DNA of 64,000 nucleotides from Collinsella tanakaei (GTDB lineage Bacteria; Actinomycetota; Coriobacteriia; Coriobacteriales; Coriobacteriaceae): NCBI RefSeq assembly GCF_021531055.1, contig NZ_JADYTL010000006.1, positions 62,001 to 126,000 of the forward strand, read 5' to 3'. Shown piece by piece: positions 6,687 to 14,494 of this stretch (position 1 is its first letter; each line of letters starts with the position of its first letter). The notes under the pieces were generated by a model. It saw only the letters and a program-made list of their open reading frames with translations, ran no database searches and was not told where the DNA came from. The position numbers and the translations under genes were made by a program.

Positions 6687-9194
6687 CTAAAAGCCTTGCT
6701 CCGTCCGGTTGATAATCTCGTCTTGCAGCTCACGCCCCAGATTGCACCATTTCTCGGAGAAACCCGCCACGCGCACGATCAGATCGCGATACGCCTCGGG
6801 ATGCCGCTGCGCGTCGATCAGCGTCTCGCGATCCACGATGTTGAACTGGACGTGATGACCGCCCATATCGAAGTACGATCGCACGAGGTCGGCAAGGTTG
6901 TCCAACCCGCGGTCGCCGGCGATGGACGACGGCGTGAACTTCTGATTCAGCAGCGTGCCACCGGTGGACGCATGGTCCATCTTAGCGCACGACTTGATGA
7001 CGGCAGTGGGGCCGTTCACGTCGGCATGCGCCTCCGGCGAGATGCCGTCGCTCACCGGTTCGCCCGCCAGACGGCCCGAAGGCGAGGCGCCCGTGACCTC
7101 GCCGAAGTAGATGTGGCACGTCGTGGGCAGCATGTCGATGCGCCACTCGCCGCGGCGCATGTTGGGACGTCCGGTCACGCTATCGCGGAAGCACGCGAAC
7201 ACCGCACGCATGATGTCGTCGGCGTAGTCATCGTCGTTGCCGTACTTGGGCGTGCGGCGGCTTGCCAGCACACGGATGCGCGCGTCACACTCGCCGGCGA
7301 AGTTGCTCGCGAGCGCGCCGAGCAGCTCGCCCATCGTAAAGCGCGCATGGTCGTACACGTTGTACTTGATGGACGCCAGCGCGTCGGTGATGGAACCGAT
7401 ACCCACTCCCTGCAGGTAGGTGGTGTTATAACGCGCACCGCCGGCGTTGTAGTCCTCGCCGCGGGCGATGCAGTCCTCGGTCATGAGCGACATGAACGGT
7501 ACCGGGTTCTCGCGCGCGCAAATCTGGGTGTTGATGTTGGAGCCGCGCACCTTGATGTCGATGAAATGCTTCATCTGGCGCACGTACGCATCGAAAAGCT
7601 CGTCATAGGTGGCAAAGCTTCGCGGATCGCCGGTTCGCAGGCCGATGAGCTTGCCCGTGCGCGGGTCGACCCCGTCGTTCAGTGTGATCTCGAGGATCTT
7701 GGGAAGGTTGAAGTAGCCGGTCAGCGGGTATGCCTCGTAGCCCCAACAGCCCGTCTCCACGCAGCCCGACGACCCGCCGCGGCGCGCATCGGCGAGGCTC
7801 TTGCCCGCAGCGAGCAGCTCGTCGACGATCTCCTCGGTGTTGTAGAACGCCGGCTGTCCCCATCCCGCACGGGCGACCTCGCAGGCGCGGCATAAAAAGC
7901 GCCGCGGCGTCTTGCGCGAGATCTGCACGTTGGAGTTGGGCTGTATGAACATCATCTCGTCCATGCAGTCCAAGATGAGATACGAGACCTCGTTCACGCC
8001 GTCCGTGCCCTCGGGCGTGATGCCGCCGGTGTTGATGTTGGCAAAATCGCTGTAGGTACCGGATTCCTTGAGCGTGACGCCCACCTTGGGCGGCGCCGGC
8101 TGGTTGTTGAACTTGACCCACAGGCACTCGAGCAGCTCGAGGGCGCGCTCGCGGGTGAGTTCGCCCGCCGCTACGTCGGCGCGGTAGTATCCGATGAGAT
8201 GCTGGTCCAAGCGGCCGGGCGTGTAGGCGTCCCACGGGTTGGTCTCGCTCGTGATCGCCAGATGGATGAACCAATAGCGTTGGATCCACTGCCAGAAGGT
8301 CCGCGGGCGGTCGTGCGCCACCGTGCGGCAGTTCTCCGCGATCTGGGCGAGCTCGGCGGCGCGCGTGGCATCGGACTCCTCCGCCGCCATGCGTTCGGCG
8401 AGCTCGGCATAGCGCTCCGCGAGGATCGTGACCGCATCGAGGGCGATCAGCATGCCGTGGAGCTCGTCGCATTTGGCGACCGCATGCTCGTCGGCCATAT
8501 AGTCGAGCGCGTCGATCGCGGCTTGGATGTCCGCGCGGATCTCGTCGAAGCCGGCGCGCACGCCGCGCTCCGAGCCCAGACACGTATGCCCACCGGCCCG
8601 CTGCTCGTAGAACTCGGTGAAGATCCCCGCCTCGAAGGCATCGTGCCAGGCGCTCGTCTGCGCGCGCATGATCTTCTCGCGGCTCGCGCGGGCACGCCAG
8701 TACGGAATGACGATGCTCGCCTGCGCGGCGAGGTCGTCGTCGGTCACGCGGAAGTTCACCTGCTCGCGATCGTTCATGTTGCGCATGTCCGCCAGCGTGT
8801 GGCAGCACAGTTCGGGAAAGGTGGGCGCCGCCTGGGGTCCGCGTCCCTTCTCGCCCACGATGAGCTCGCCCGGCTCGATCGAGATGGTCTTGTCGGCAAA
8901 GTAGTCGCGCAGCACCATGCCCCGCAGCTCAGGCGTGGATACGCTGCCCTCATGACGCAGGTACGTCGCGGTTTCGATGAGAGCGCGCTCCATATCGAGA
9001 TAAGGCTGCGTGGTCTCGGACTGATGGCGCAAACGCTTGACGCGCTCGTTCATGCCGTGGTCGTCCGCCCACGTATCATGCGAGGTCACCCGCGTGGGCG
9101 CGTCGTGCGAGCGCACGGCGGCGAGCGCCGCGTCGATCGCCTCGAGCTGCTGCTCCGCGATATCATCGAAACTTGCGATCGTCGAGGTCTCCAT
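6687..9194 (-). CDS. hypD: trans-4-hydroxy-L-proline dehydratase (glycyl radical enzyme)
   Basis: An 835-residue glycyl radical enzyme that dehydrates trans-4-hydroxyproline to pyrroline-5-carboxylate. The thiyl-radical site is GGSSGCVETGCWG (C478, E480) and the glycyl radical loop is RVAGFS (G811) near the C-terminus, followed by LQDEIINRTEQ. Segments TPKYGNDDDYADDIM and KFNNQPAPPKVG, and residues H203, D322 and D383, match what I recall of the HypD active site rather than pyruvate formate-lyase or glycerol dehydratase. ProC next door supports the call. The N-terminus carries about 47 residues more than the usual 790-residue family members. The ATG at 9194 has GGGAGG upstream, whereas the internal Met48 (9053) has no ribosome site. 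Confidence 0.92.
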   Translation of the reverse strand: METSTIASFDDIAEQQLEAIDAALAAVRSHDAPTRVTSHDTWADDHGMNERVKRLRHQSETTQPYLDMERALIETATYLRHEGSVSTPELRGMVLRDYFADKTISIEPGELIVGEKGRGPQAAPTFPELCCHTLADMRNMNDREQVNFRVTDDDLAAQASIVIPYWRARASREKIMRAQTSAWHDAFEAGIFTEFYEQRAGGHTCLGSERGVRAGFDEIRADIQAAIDALDYMADEHAVAKCDELHGMLIALDAVTILAERYAELAERMAAEESDATRAAELAQIAENCRTVAHDRPRTFWQWIQRYWFIHLAITSETNPWDAYTPGRLDQHLIGYYRADVAAGELTRERALELLECLWVKFNNQPAPPKVGVTLKESGTYSDFANINTGGITPEGTDGVNEVSYLILDCMDEMMFIQPNSNVQISRKTPRRFLCRACEVARAGWGQPAFYNTEEIVDELLAAGKSLADARRGGSSGCVETGCWGYEAYPLTGYFNLPKILEITLNDGVDPRTGKLIGLRTGDPRSFATYDELFDAYVRQMKHFIDIKVRGSNINTQICARENPVPFMSLMTEDCIARGEDYNAGGARYNTTYLQGVGIGSITDALASIKYNVYDHARFTMGELLGALASNFAGECDARIRVLASRRTPKYGNDDDYADDIMRAVFACFRDSVTGRPNMRRGEWRIDMLPTTCHIYFGEVTGASPSGRLAGEPVSDGISPEAHADVNGPTAVIKSCAKMDHASTGGTLLNQKFTPSSIAGDRGLDNLADLVRSYFDMGGHHVQFNIVDRETLIDAQRHPEAYRDLIVRVAGFSEKWCNLGRELQDEIINRTEQGF

Positions 9195-9197
9195 CGT

Positions 9198-10121
9198 CTA
9201 GCCTCCCAGTTCCACATCGGTAAGCCCCTGCTCCGCAAGCAGCTTGACCAGTCGATCCATGTGCTCCGCGGACGGAGCGCGAAACCCCTCCTGTCCGGGG
9301 TCGACACCGAGCCGCCGATACTTTCCCGTACCCGTTGTATGATACGGCAGCAGGCTCACGCGCGGGGTCCCAACCCGTTCGGTAACGTAGGCTGCCAGCG
9401 CGCACATGGCCTCCTCGCCGTCGTTGACGGGGTGCACCACGGGCACGCGGATCTCGATCTTCGCGCCCGATCGGGCCAAAAACGCCAGGTTATCTAGGAT
9501 ACGTTCGTTCGAGACACCGGTGGTGCGCCGGTGGACCTCGTCGTCGAGCGCCTTGAGGTCGTAGAGCCACAGATCCGCATACGGCAGCAGCCGCTCGACA
9601 TGCCCACGCGGTGCGAACCCGCAGGTGTCGATAGCGACGTGCACGCCCTCGTCATGAAGGGTGCGACAGAGCTCCTCGAGGTAGTCGATATCCTGCGCCA
9701 GGCACTCCCCGCCCGACAGCGTGACCCCGCCGCCGGAACGCTCGAAGAACATCCGGTCGGCGAGCAGGCGATCGGCGAGCTCCGCGGCTAGCGGCGCCGG
9801 TGTGCCGGCGAGCTCGCGGGCGTCCTCGGGACAGAAGTCGACGCACGCCCCACAGGCGACGCAGTACGCGCGATCCGTGCGTACGCACCCGTCGGCACCG
9901 CGTGCGATGGCGCCCTGCGGACAGGCGGCGAGGCACATGCCGCACGACACGCAGCGGTCCTCATCGACCATGAGCTGCGGGGAAAACGACTGTGACTCGG
10001 GGTTGTGGCACCATGCGCAACGCAGGGGGCAACCCTTGAAGAACACCGTCGTGCGGATGCCCGGCCCGTCGTGGGTCGAGAACCGCTGTATGTTGAAGAT
10101 GAGGGGGCGCGCAGCCATCAC
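9198..10121 (-). CDS. Glycyl-radical activating enzyme for HypD (radical SAM)
   Basis: A 307-residue radical SAM protein that uses S-adenosylmethionine and a [4Fe-4S] cluster to install the glycyl radical on its partner. It has the CPLRCAWCHNP cluster motif and THDGPGIRTTVFFKG. Two ferredoxin-type cysteine sets follow (CVSCGMCLAACP, CVACGACVDFCPE), as in activases of the HypD, choline lyase and glycerol dehydratase group. It ends 4 bp before the hypD start, so the two are probably translationally coupled. AAGGAGA precedes two adjacent ATGs (10121 and 10118); either may be used. Confidence 0.92.
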   Translation of the reverse strand: MMAARPLIFNIQRFSTHDGPGIRTTVFFKGCPLRCAWCHNPESQSFSPQLMVDEDRCVSCGMCLAACPQGAIARGADGCVRTDRAYCVACGACVDFCPEDARELAGTPAPLAAELADRLLADRMFFERSGGGVTLSGGECLAQDIDYLEELCRTLHDEGVHVAIDTCGFAPRGHVERLLPYADLWLYDLKALDDEVHRRTTGVSNERILDNLAFLARSGAKIEIRVPVVHPVNDGEEAMCALAAYVTERVGTPRVSLLPYHTTGTGKYRRLGVDPGQEGFRAPSAEHMDRLVKLLAEQGLTDVELGG

Positions 10122-10182
10122 CGTCTCCTTCGCATGGAATCTAAACGGGCACCATTTTCGCAGAAGTCTTCAGGCCCGTGAT

Positions 10183-10212
10183 GCCCCGTTTTCCCAGGCC
10201 CCTATTGGGACA
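10183..10212. repeat. TGTCCC/GGGACA-family element, copy 1
   Basis: CCCGTTTTCCCAGGCCCC followed by TATTGGGACA resembles the three copies downstream, with core TTYTCCYRGSSCC and a TTGGGACA end. It overlaps the end of the DUF1287 gene. Confidence 0.45.
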
Positions 10213-10894
10213 CATGCGGAATCATGCGATAGTGGCCCGTGATCGCACCGTAGGACTCCAAGCGATCCTCCTCATAGGCGAGCTGGAAGGGACTCGCATG
10301 GTGGATGAGATACGGAACACCGTGCGCGTCGCGGCGATCCGACACGATGCCCACGTGCCCATCGTAGAGCACGATGTCCCCACACTGCCACGCTTCGAGA
10401 TCCGACGTATCCGTGGTGAGCGCCTGTGCGTTGCGCTTGAAGTACACCGCGAGGTTGTGCACGCGTCTAAAATCGATCGCGGGATCTGGTACATCGATAC
10501 CGTACGCCCCCGAATCCGCGGCGATATCCTCATCCACAAGCCGCTGGAGATCGTAGCCGGCCCCCAGCAGGGCATACGCCACGACATCGGTGCATACACC
10601 GTAGCCGTCATCCGGATAACCGCCGGCATAATAGGCGCTCCGGTAGCGCGGGCATGTCGCCACATAGGCAAGGGCACTCTGTAGGATATCGGTCTGATCG
10701 TCGATGCCATCGCCATCGTGGTCAACGGCACGTTCGTACACGGAAACCGAGCCGTCGAACCGATTCTCGGGTCGCGCCGCCGAGGTGATGCAGATGCGAC
10801 CCGTGCCGACAGCCACAGCGCCGATCGCCAGGACGACGCATGCCGCGATAGCGACCAGCAGCATGCACATCCATCGACGCCGTATACGCATCAT
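10202..10894 (-). CDS. DUF1287 family protein, membrane-anchored or secreted
   Basis: The 230-residue product begins with a basic stretch and a hydrophobic helix (LLVAIAACVVLAIGAVAV), a signal peptide or anchor. The mature part has the DUF1287 pattern YYAGGYPDDGYGVCTDVVAY, then DFRRVHNLAVYFKR and later GDIVLYDGHVGIVSD, with cysteine and histidine placed as in NlpC/P60-like hydrolases. This suggests a cell-wall amidase-type fold but activity is unproven. A DHDGDGIDD segment near residue 60 looks like a calcium-binding loop. GGGAGGTG lies directly upstream of two ATGs (10894 and 10891). No operon partner is evident. Confidence 0.8.
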   Translation of the reverse strand: MMRIRRRWMCMLLVAIAACVVLAIGAVAVGTGRICITSAARPENRFDGSVSVYERAVDHDGDGIDDQTDILQSALAYVATCPRYRSAYYAGGYPDDGYGVCTDVVAYALLGAGYDLQRLVDEDIAADSGAYGIDVPDPAIDFRRVHNLAVYFKRNAQALTTDTSDLEAWQCGDIVLYDGHVGIVSDRRDAHGVPYLIHHASPFQLAYEEDRLESYGAITGHYRMIPHVSQ

Positions 10895-10962
10895 CCACCT
10901 CCCGCGAAGGGCTTTGCCCCATAGTACGACGAATCAGGGGTGCCGAGATGCCATCGGGCCGA

Positions 10963-10994
10963 TGTCCCATTATTCTCCTGGCCCCTATGGGACA
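10963..10994. repeat. TGTCCC/GGGACA-family element, copy 2
   Basis: TGTCCCAT (10963-10970) pairs with ATGGGACA (10987-10994) around the core TATTCTCCTGGCCCCT. It lies in the divergent interval between the DUF1287 gene and the XRE regulator. Confidence 0.6.
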
Positions 10995-11119
10995 CTGTGT
11001 TCCGCTGCCAAAGACTTTGGGCAAGCTCCAGGCGGCGCAACCAGGCGATGCAGGGCATACTGCATGTATCCCGAACTTGCCCAGCCCGTTTGGGATCTGT
11101 CAGGGACAAGGAGACGGCC

Positions 11120-11932
11120 ATGAACATCGGTGAGCGGATCCGCAGGTGCCGCGAGGCATGCGGAATGTCGCAGGCGGAACTCGCCCGAGCGCTCTGGGTG
11201 TCGCGCAACACGATCTCAAACTGGGAATGTGGCGCCACGACCCCGGACATCGAGAGCTTCATCCTCATGAGCGCGCTGTTCGGCATCTCGATCGACCGGA
11301 TGGTCCGCGAAGATGCCGACGTCATGGCCAGCGCTCTGGCGCGCGATCGGAATCACCTGCTGCTCGTGGGCGGCGCAGGTACGCAAGTCGGACAGGATGC
11401 CGCTGAGAATACACCCACATGGCGCATCGACATGCCATCCCCTGCGGGCGATCCGATCTTGGACAGTTATCCTGCCATCGACGTCGCCGCGCCGCTCGGC
11501 GCGACCGGGTCGGTCCGACTCGTCCGCCGTTGGGCCTGGTTCAACGCTGTGGGCTATCGCGTGGAGGAAGATGAGCGCCCGATCGGAACGATCAGGCGCG
11601 GACGGGCGCTGTTCTATCCGTACTACGACGTGCGCATGGAGGGCTTCGGGCGCGTGCAGCTCAAGCGCGACCTCAAGGTTGCCGATGGCATCGCGACGGT
11701 CTACCGACTCGAAGGCGAGGGCCTCTCCTTCGAGGGCAATGTGCTGGGACCTGCATTCAGCGTGATACGAAACGACGAGCCGCTCGTGCACGTTTGCGCG
11801 GTGCCCACAAGATCGCGCCTCTCTTTCTCGCTCGAGGTCGTCGACGAGGGAGCCCGACCTCTCGCACTCGGTGTCGCCCTTGCGATCCTGCTCATGCGAG
11901 ACTACGACCGTAACCTCGTGCGCGACGCATGA
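11120..11932 (+). CDS. XRE-family regulator fused to a LURP-one-related (tubby-like) domain
   Basis: Residues 1-60 form a classic helix-turn-helix (IGERIRRCREACGMSQAELA then VSRNTISNWECG). After a linker rich in polar residues, residues 125-270 have the alternating beta pattern of LURP-one-related/tubby-C proteins: YRVEEDERPIGTIRRG, YDVRMEGFGRVQLKRDLKV, YRLEGEGLSFEGNVLG, and a final hydrophobic helix VALAILLMRDYDR. Such domains can bind membrane lipids or act as scaffolds, so the protein may sense a membrane ligand; this is inference. The ATG at 11120 has AAGGAGA upstream. It sits alone, divergent from the DUF1287 gene. Confidence 0.75.
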   Translation: MNIGERIRRCREACGMSQAELARALWVSRNTISNWECGATTPDIESFILMSALFGISIDRMVREDADVMASALARDRNHLLLVGGAGTQVGQDAAENTPTWRIDMPSPAGDPILDSYPAIDVAAPLGATGSVRLVRRWAWFNAVGYRVEEDERPIGTIRRGRALFYPYYDVRMEGFGRVQLKRDLKVADGIATVYRLEGEGLSFEGNVLGPAFSVIRNDEPLVHVCAVPTRSRLSFSLEVVDEGARPLALGVALAILLMRDYDRNLVRDA

Positions 11933-11940
11933 CATCACCC

Positions 11941-11969
11941 CGATGTTCTCCTGGCGCCTTTTGGGACAG
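11941..11969. repeat. TGTCCC/GGGACA-family element, copy 3
   Basis: The sequence GATGTTCTCCTGGCGCC followed by TTTTGGGACA has the same core and right end as the other copies. The left arm is imperfect. It fills the gap between the XRE regulator and higA. Confidence 0.5.
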
Positions 11970-12245
11970 CTATGCCAACACTTCCACCGTGGGCATATCT
12001 CGTGACTCCAAGAGCTTGAGCTGGTATGTCATCTCGAGATTCAGCCAGAACTGCGGAGTCGTACCCAACGCATGACCGAGCAGCCACGCCATCTCGGGAG
12101 TTATCGAGCGCTTGCCGTTCACGATATCCGAAATCGCAGACTGAGGCTTTCCGATGGCTTTGGCAAGCCGGTACTGACTGATACCGAGCGGAACGAGAAA
12201 TTCCTCGTATAGAATCTCTCCCGGCGTAGAGACAATCTCACACAT
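11970..12245 (-). CDS. higA: HigA-type antitoxin (XRE)
   Basis: A 91-residue antitoxin with the family opening STPGEILYEEFLVPLGIS, helix-turn-helix LAKAIGKPQSAISDIVNGKR and the typical ending GTTPQFWLNLEMTYQL. It neutralises the adjacent RelE-like toxin and probably represses the pair. The ATG at 12245 overlaps the toxin stop codon by 8 nt, so translation is coupled. A longer reading back to 12281 would overlap the toxin more and lacks family support. The order toxin then antitoxin is the usual higBA order. Confidence 0.9.
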   Translation of the reverse strand: MCEIVSTPGEILYEEFLVPLGISQYRLAKAIGKPQSAISDIVNGKRSITPEMAWLLGHALGTTPQFWLNLEMTYQLKLLESRDMPTVEVLA

Positions 12246-12525
12246 GGTAGTCACAAAGCTCAACCTCCGTCGCCTCGCCATCTTTCCAGACGAAGCAAAG
12301 CCGCCATTGAAGATTGACGCGGATGCTATACGAGCCGAGGCGATCTCCTCTCAGTTTTTCCAGATGATTGCTCGGGGGAATTCGAAGATCTCGTAGATCA
12401 TTCGCGGCGTCGAGCATTTGGAGTTTCCGGAAAACAGCTCTCCTCAGATTCGAAGGCATCCACGATGGAGCATGGCGGACAGGCTCCTTCCAAAACAGCT
12501 CGAGGCCGGACTGTTTGAATCTCAT
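12238..12525 (-). CDS. higB: HigB-type toxin (RelE/ParE superfamily)
   Basis: A 95-residue protein matching the HigB mRNA-interferase family: opening RFKQSGLELFW, centre RKLQMLDAANDLRDL, then HLEKLRGDRLGSYSIRVNLQ, WRLCFVWKDG and final CDYHV. Such toxins cleave mRNA on the ribosome. The Arg/Lys residues in the RGDRLGSYSIRVN strand are in place, so it looks active. The upstream ATG at 12525 is the first plausible start after the promoter. AT content is higher than in the neighbours, which suggests acquisition. Confidence 0.88.
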   Translation of the reverse strand: MRFKQSGLELFWKEPVRHAPSWMPSNLRRAVFRKLQMLDAANDLRDLRIPPSNHLEKLRGDRLGSYSIRVNLQWRLCFVWKDGEATEVELCDYHV

Positions 12526-12552
12526 GACGCACCATACTTCCGTTATTCAGAT

Positions 12553-12580
12553 ATACTACCGCATCGCAGAAGTATGTCAA
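12553..12580 (-). promoter_or_regulatory. higBA promoter
   Basis: On the minus strand TTGACA (12575-12580), a 16-nt spacer and TAGTAT (12553-12558) lie about 30 bp before higB. ATACTTC in the spacer is repeated inverted as GAAGTAT near the toxin start, a possible HigA operator. Confidence 0.6.
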
Positions 12581-12721
12581 CGGGAGTTCTACTATCCATG
12601 CAATGATCCATCGTTCACCTTCCTCTCTTCCACATAACCCATAATAGAACATGTGTTCGTATTTTACAAGGCCTCACTATTCTAGAGCCCATATCGAATA
12701 CACTATGGAAAGCCGATAGGC

Positions 12722-12754
12722 TGTCCCGATTTTCTCCCAGCGCATTTTGGGACA
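12722..12754. repeat. TGTCCC/GGGACA-family element, copy 4
   Basis: TGTCCC (12722-12727) pairs with GGGACA (12749-12754) around the core TTTTCTCCCAGCGC. It lies between higB and the YaiI-family gene. Confidence 0.6.
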
Positions 12755-12778
12755 CCGGACGCAACAGAAGGACTCCGA

Positions 12779-13291
12779 ATGACTCGCACCCTGTACATCG
12801 ATGCCGACGCGTGCCCCGTCACGCGCGAGGCGCTCGCCTGCGCGCGGCAGACGCGCATGCCCGTCGTCATCGTCGGCAACACCACGCAGAACCTCGCGCG
12901 ACACATCCGTCGCAGCGATCCGCGCGACGCCGAGCATGCCCGCGGGCGCGATGCCGCGCATCCGGGGTTTTGGGTCGAGGTGCTCGACGTGGCCATCGGT
13001 GCCGACAGCGCCGACTTCGCCATCGTCGAGCGCCTGCAGCCCGACGATGTCGTGGTCACGCAGGATATCGGTCTTGCCAGCATGGTGCTTGGACGCGGGG
13101 CGGCAGCCATCGGCGTGCGCGGCCGCATCTACTCGCGCGCGACGATCGACATGGATCTGTTCATACGCCATGAGGAAAAGAAGGTCCGGCGCGCCGGCGG
13201 GCGCACAAGCGGGCCCGCGGCCTTCACCGACGAGGACCGCGAGCGCTTTTCCCGCAACCTCACCGAGCTGCTTCGACGGGCGCGGCAATAG
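12779..13291 (+). CDS. YaiI/YqxD family protein (UPF0178, DUF188)
   Basis: A 170-residue cytoplasmic protein with the family hallmarks YIDADACPV, VIVGNTTQN, VDVAIGADSADF-like EVLDVAIGADSADFAIV, VVTQDIGLASMVL and a C-terminal RRAGGRTSGPAAFTDEDRERF. The fold is PIN-like, with conserved aspartates at the N-terminus and in DIGLA, but no activity is proven for the family. Compared with usual members it carries a roughly 20-residue insertion (around RSDPRDAEHARGRDAAHPGF). AAGGA precedes the ATG. Confidence 0.9.
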   Translation: MTRTLYIDADACPVTREALACARQTRMPVVIVGNTTQNLARHIRRSDPRDAEHARGRDAAHPGFWVEVLDVAIGADSADFAIVERLQPDDVVVTQDIGLASMVLGRGAAAIGVRGRIYSRATIDMDLFIRHEEKKVRRAGGRTSGPAAFTDEDRERFSRNLTELLRRARQ

Positions 13292-13318
13292 CGAGCATCC
13301 CCTCACCCGCTTCGGCCA

Positions 13319-14344
13319 TCAGCCGAGGATGAATCCCCAGACCACGGCGATCACATAGAGCAGCACGAGGATGATGGCGTTTTCGCGCGCGTTGCGGTTC
13401 GTTCGGAACAGCACGAGGAAACCCACGCCCGCCGACACGAGCGTACCGGCCATGAGCGGCCCGAACCCGAGCACGCCCTCCAGATAGAGCTGGGTGATGA
13501 CCACGCTCGCCGCGCAATTGGGCACCAATCCCACAAGCGCGGAGGCGAACACCGCGAGCGCCTGATTGCCGGCGACGAACGACGCCAGCGCGCCCTCCCC
13601 CACCGTCTCGAGCACGGCGATGAGCGCCGCCGTGATCAGGAAGATGAACACCGTCACCTGCACGGTGTGCGAGACGGCGCTTCTCGCGATCGAGGACAGC
13701 GCACCGCTCCCATGGGCATGATCGTGCCCATGGCCGTGGTCATGCCCATGGTCGTGGTCGTGGTCATGGTCGTGATCCGCCTCAGATTCGCGGTCGTCGT
13801 CGCAGCCACAGCGGTCTTGCTCGCACAGCCGATGGATGCGCTCCGCACCTTCGCCGGCAGCGGCCATCTCCTCGATGAGGTCGCCCTCCGTGCCGCCGCG
13901 GGCGATCCGTCGGAGCGCCTCGTGGACGGCCGCGTTCCGACGCAGCGCACGTAGCGCAACGTCGATCACAAGGCCCGTCGCCGCGGCGATCGCGGCCTTG
14001 ACGAGCAGCACGAAGGCGAGCTGGCCGGCAGCCATGCGCTCGGCGACCAGCAACGGCAGCATCTCATCGGACGTGGACAAGAACACCGCGACGAGCGTGC
14101 CGAGCGTGATGACGCGACCGGCGTACAGCGTGGAGCCCATCGCGGAGAACCCACACTGCGGGACGATGCCGAGCACGGCGCCGATCACCGGCCCCGCCGC
14201 ACCCGCCCGGCGCACGGCGGCGTTGACGCGCTCGCCCGCCGCATGCTCGAGCGCCTCGAGCACAAGGTAGGTGACGAGCAGAAACGGCACGAGCGGCAAC
14301 GTGTCCTCGAAGGCGTGCTCGAGCACGTGAAGCAGAAGTTCCAT
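13319..14344 (-). CDS. Putative 10-TM heavy-metal exporter (PF11449, ArsP_2 type)
   Basis: A 341-residue membrane protein in two similar halves, each with a P-x-C motif in a helix (GIVPQCGFSAMG and GLVPNCAASVVI). Between them lies a soluble loop with CEQDRCGCDDD and a run of alternating His with Asp/Gly (about 20 residues near 215-240), a probable metal-binding region. This fits the PF11449 putative metal exporter family. The ion is unknown. The ATG at 14344 (MELLLHVLEHAF) is chosen because the preceding 35 residues of open frame lack family character. It is divergent from the exonuclease gene. Confidence 0.8.
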   Translation of the reverse strand: MELLLHVLEHAFEDTLPLVPFLLVTYLVLEALEHAAGERVNAAVRRAGAAGPVIGAVLGIVPQCGFSAMGSTLYAGRVITLGTLVAVFLSTSDEMLPLLVAERMAAGQLAFVLLVKAAIAAATGLVIDVALRALRRNAAVHEALRRIARGGTEGDLIEEMAAAGEGAERIHRLCEQDRCGCDDDRESEADHDHDHDHDHGHDHGHGHDHAHGSGALSSIARSAVSHTVQVTVFIFLITAALIAVLETVGEGALASFVAGNQALAVFASALVGLVPNCAASVVITQLYLEGVLGFGPLMAGTLVSAGVGFLVLFRTNRNARENAIILVLLYVIAVVWGFILG

Positions 14345-14384
14345 GGAGCGGCGCTCCCTTTCGTATAATCGTTTTCCGGCAGAT

Positions 14385-14399
14385 AAGGGTAATACCCTT
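14385..14399. promoter_or_regulatory. Perfect 15-bp palindrome upstream of the PF11449 gene
   Basis: AAGGGTA-A-TACCCTT is a perfect dyad 40 bp before the exporter start. It is well placed as an operator for a metal-responsive repressor of that gene. The cognate regulator is not identifiable from the window. Confidence 0.5.
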
Positions 14400-14453
14400 T
14401 TCGCGCCCACGCACGGCGCAAGCCGAAGTGAGGTATTGTATCTACGCAAGTTA

Positions 14454-14479
14454 CATATGTCGAACTATTCATATGAACA
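14454..14479. promoter_or_regulatory. CATATG/CATATGAAC repeats upstream of the exonuclease gene
   Basis: CATATG occurs at 14454-14459 and 14470-14475. The second is part of the dyad TTCATATGAA (14468-14477) and continues as CATATGAAC. The half-site CATATGAAC is the same one seen twice at the arsR promoter (17275-17283 and, inverted, 17325-17333), so the ArsR-family sensor may also act here. Confidence 0.45.
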
Positions 14480-14494
14480 CGAGAGGTGACCAGC

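Noticed and set aside
6687-9194. Pyruvate formate-lyase or glycerol dehydratase call for the glycyl radical enzyme
   Set aside because: The GCVETGCWG site, the TPKYGNDDDYAD segment, the C-terminal INRTEQ and the neighbouring proC fit HypD better.
13690-13775. Apparent tandem DNA repeat (CATGGTCGTGG-like units)
   Set aside because: It encodes the His/Asp/Gly loop of the PF11449 permease in frame, so it is a coding low-complexity region and not a CRISPR or satellite.
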